Source: Desulfofustis sp.
Lineage (GTDB): Bacteria; Desulfobacterota; Desulfobulbia; Desulfobulbales; Desulfocapsaceae
DNA length: 6,789 bases
Direction: 5' to 3'
Assembly: GCA_030604345.1 (NCBI GenBank)
Contig: JAUVWB010000083.1
Location: forward strand, 1 to 6,789
In this document: positions 6,025-6,789 of the stretch, piece by piece
Layout: every line of letters begins with the position of its first letter
How positions within the stretch are numbered: the first letter of the stretch is position 1
Notes under the pieces: generated by a model
What the model was told of the DNA's origin: nothing
Seen by the model: only the letters and a program-made list of their open reading frames with translations
The model's database searches: none
Program-made: the position numbers and the translations under genes

Positions 6025-6789
6025 AGATACCATCATCGTCGGCGCCGGCATCAGCGGTCTGGTGGTTGCCCATCACCTGCGGCGCCAGCGGGCCGACCGC
6101 CGTCTCGTGGTACTGGACAAGGCTGACCGTCCGGGAGGTGTCATCCAATCGTTTGCCGAAAACGGCTTTCACGCTGAATGGGGACCACACGGATTCCTCG
6201 ACAACTGCCAAGAAAGTCGCACCTTGCTTCTAGAAACCGGCCTTGACCGGGAAGCGGTGGCAGCCTCGCTCGGCACCCATGTGCGTTATGTGTGCATCAA
6301 CGGCAGCCTGATGATGATCCCCCAATCACCGTTGAAGATAATACGCGCCCCACTGATCCCGTTCAGCAAAAAGTTGCGGGTGCTTGGCGAGCTGTTCCAG
6401 CCGCCGCTGGAAGGAGAACCGACCGTGGCAAAATGGGCCGCCTACCGCTTCGGCCGGGCCCTGCTTCCATACGTGGACGCCGTCTTCACCGGCACCTATG
6501 CCGGCGACTACAACGAATTGAAAATCGATGCGGTGATGCCCGGCGTCCGGGCCCTGGAACGGCACCACGGCTCGGTCTTCCGTGGGGTCATTGCCAAGGC
6601 CCGTGCGGCACGCCAGAAAAAGAACGGCGGCAAGAAGCTTGCCATGCCGGCCATGACCAGTTTTCCCGAGGGTATGCAGCGTTTACCGGAACGGCTTGCC
6701 GAACCATTGCAACAGGCCGGAGACCTCCGTCTCGGCCACAGCGTCCAGCGCATCGAAAAACAAAGCGACGGCTGGCTCGTGGAAACCGG
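6011..6789 (+). CDS. hemG: Protoporphyrinogen oxidase, HemY/HemG-type FAD enzyme, 3' end cut off
   Basis: The first 259 codons of an FAD-dependent amine-oxidase-fold enzyme are present; the family is usually about 450-480 residues, so roughly the C-terminal 200 are outside the window. It would oxidise protoporphyrinogen IX to protoporphyrin IX, the step before iron insertion (or magnesium insertion). Evidence includes the dinucleotide fold GAGISGL at 11-17, the acidic end of strand two VVLDKADRPGG at 33-43, and EWGPHGF at 56-62, the family's 'E-x-GP' motif. Further matches are TGTYAGDYNELKIDAVMPG at 160-178, ALERHHGSVFRG at 181-192 and SFPEGMQRLPERLAEPL at 217-233. This is the 55-kDa monooxygenase-like type; the symbol hemG follows the protein-family name (TIGR00562), and others call it hemY or cgoX. 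It is unrelated to the flavodoxin-like HemG of E. coli. The ATG at 6011 has only a weak ribosome site, and initiation probably relies on coupling to the overlapping phosphoesterase gene. Confidence 0.92.
   Translation, partial: MTESKDTIIVGAGISGLVVAHHLRRQRADRRLVVLDKADRPGGVIQSFAENGFHAEWGPHGFLDNCQESRTLLLETGLDREAVAASLGTHVRYVCINGSLMMIPQSPLKIIRAPLIPFSKKLRVLGELFQPPLEGEPTVAKWAAYRFGRALLPYVDAVFTGTYAGDYNELKIDAVMPGVRALERHHGSVFRGVIAKARAARQKKNGGKKLAMPAMTSFPEGMQRLPERLAEPLQQAGDLRLGHSVQRIEKQSDGWLVET

Noticed and set aside
5284..6051. 255-codon minus-strand open frame opposite the phosphoesterase gene
   Set aside because: It lies fully opposite a gene with every metallophosphoesterase motif; its product is low-complexity and matches nothing I recognise.

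Overview
The window looks like chromosomal core DNA from a diderm, Gram-negative bacterium. The supporting signs are a lipoprotein with an outer-membrane-type sorting signal, an exported trypsin-like protease, a DedA/YqaA membrane protein, and a HemY-type protoporphyrinogen oxidase. GC is moderate (mid-fifties by eye) and evenly spread, and all genes have similar codon use. The proteins read most like those of Desulfobacterota (the former Deltaproteobacteria, perhaps Desulfobulbales). That placement is an impression from sequence style, not a computed result. I see no mobile elements, tRNA, rRNA, CRISPR array or phage genes.

Layout. The left three quarters is transcribed on the minus strand. 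In transcription order it holds htpG (5080-3206), then a double-hairpin region with a new promoter (3229-3116). After these come a small BamE-like lipoprotein gene (3019-2633), pcm (2636-1992), a DedA/YqaA-type membrane protein gene (2005-1361), and a secreted trypsin-like protease gene (1246 to beyond the left edge). The lipoprotein, pcm and dedA genes overlap by 4 and 14 nt and are almost certainly one translationally coupled operon. The protease gene follows after 114 nt on the same strand and may belong to it. The right part is transcribed on the plus strand: a calcineurin-like metallophosphoesterase (5332-6024) overlaps by 14 nt a protoporphyrinogen oxidase gene (from 6011, running off the right edge). 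The 251-nt divergent region 5081-5331 carries the control signals for htpG and the phosphoesterase.

Theme. The minus-strand genes all concern protein or envelope quality control: a cytosolic Hsp90 chaperone, repair of damaged aspartyl residues, an assembly-factor-like lipoprotein, a probable lipid or membrane-homeostasis protein, and a periplasmic protease. The plus-strand pair couples a phosphoesterase of unknown substrate to the penultimate step of haem synthesis.

The most unusual object is the protease. Its His-Asp-Ser triad is intact, but about 115 residues of charged, Gln/Arg/Glu-rich helix are inserted between His and Asp. The insert has two nearly equal halves around an Asn-Pro turn, as expected for an antiparallel coiled-coil arm projecting from the catalytic domain.
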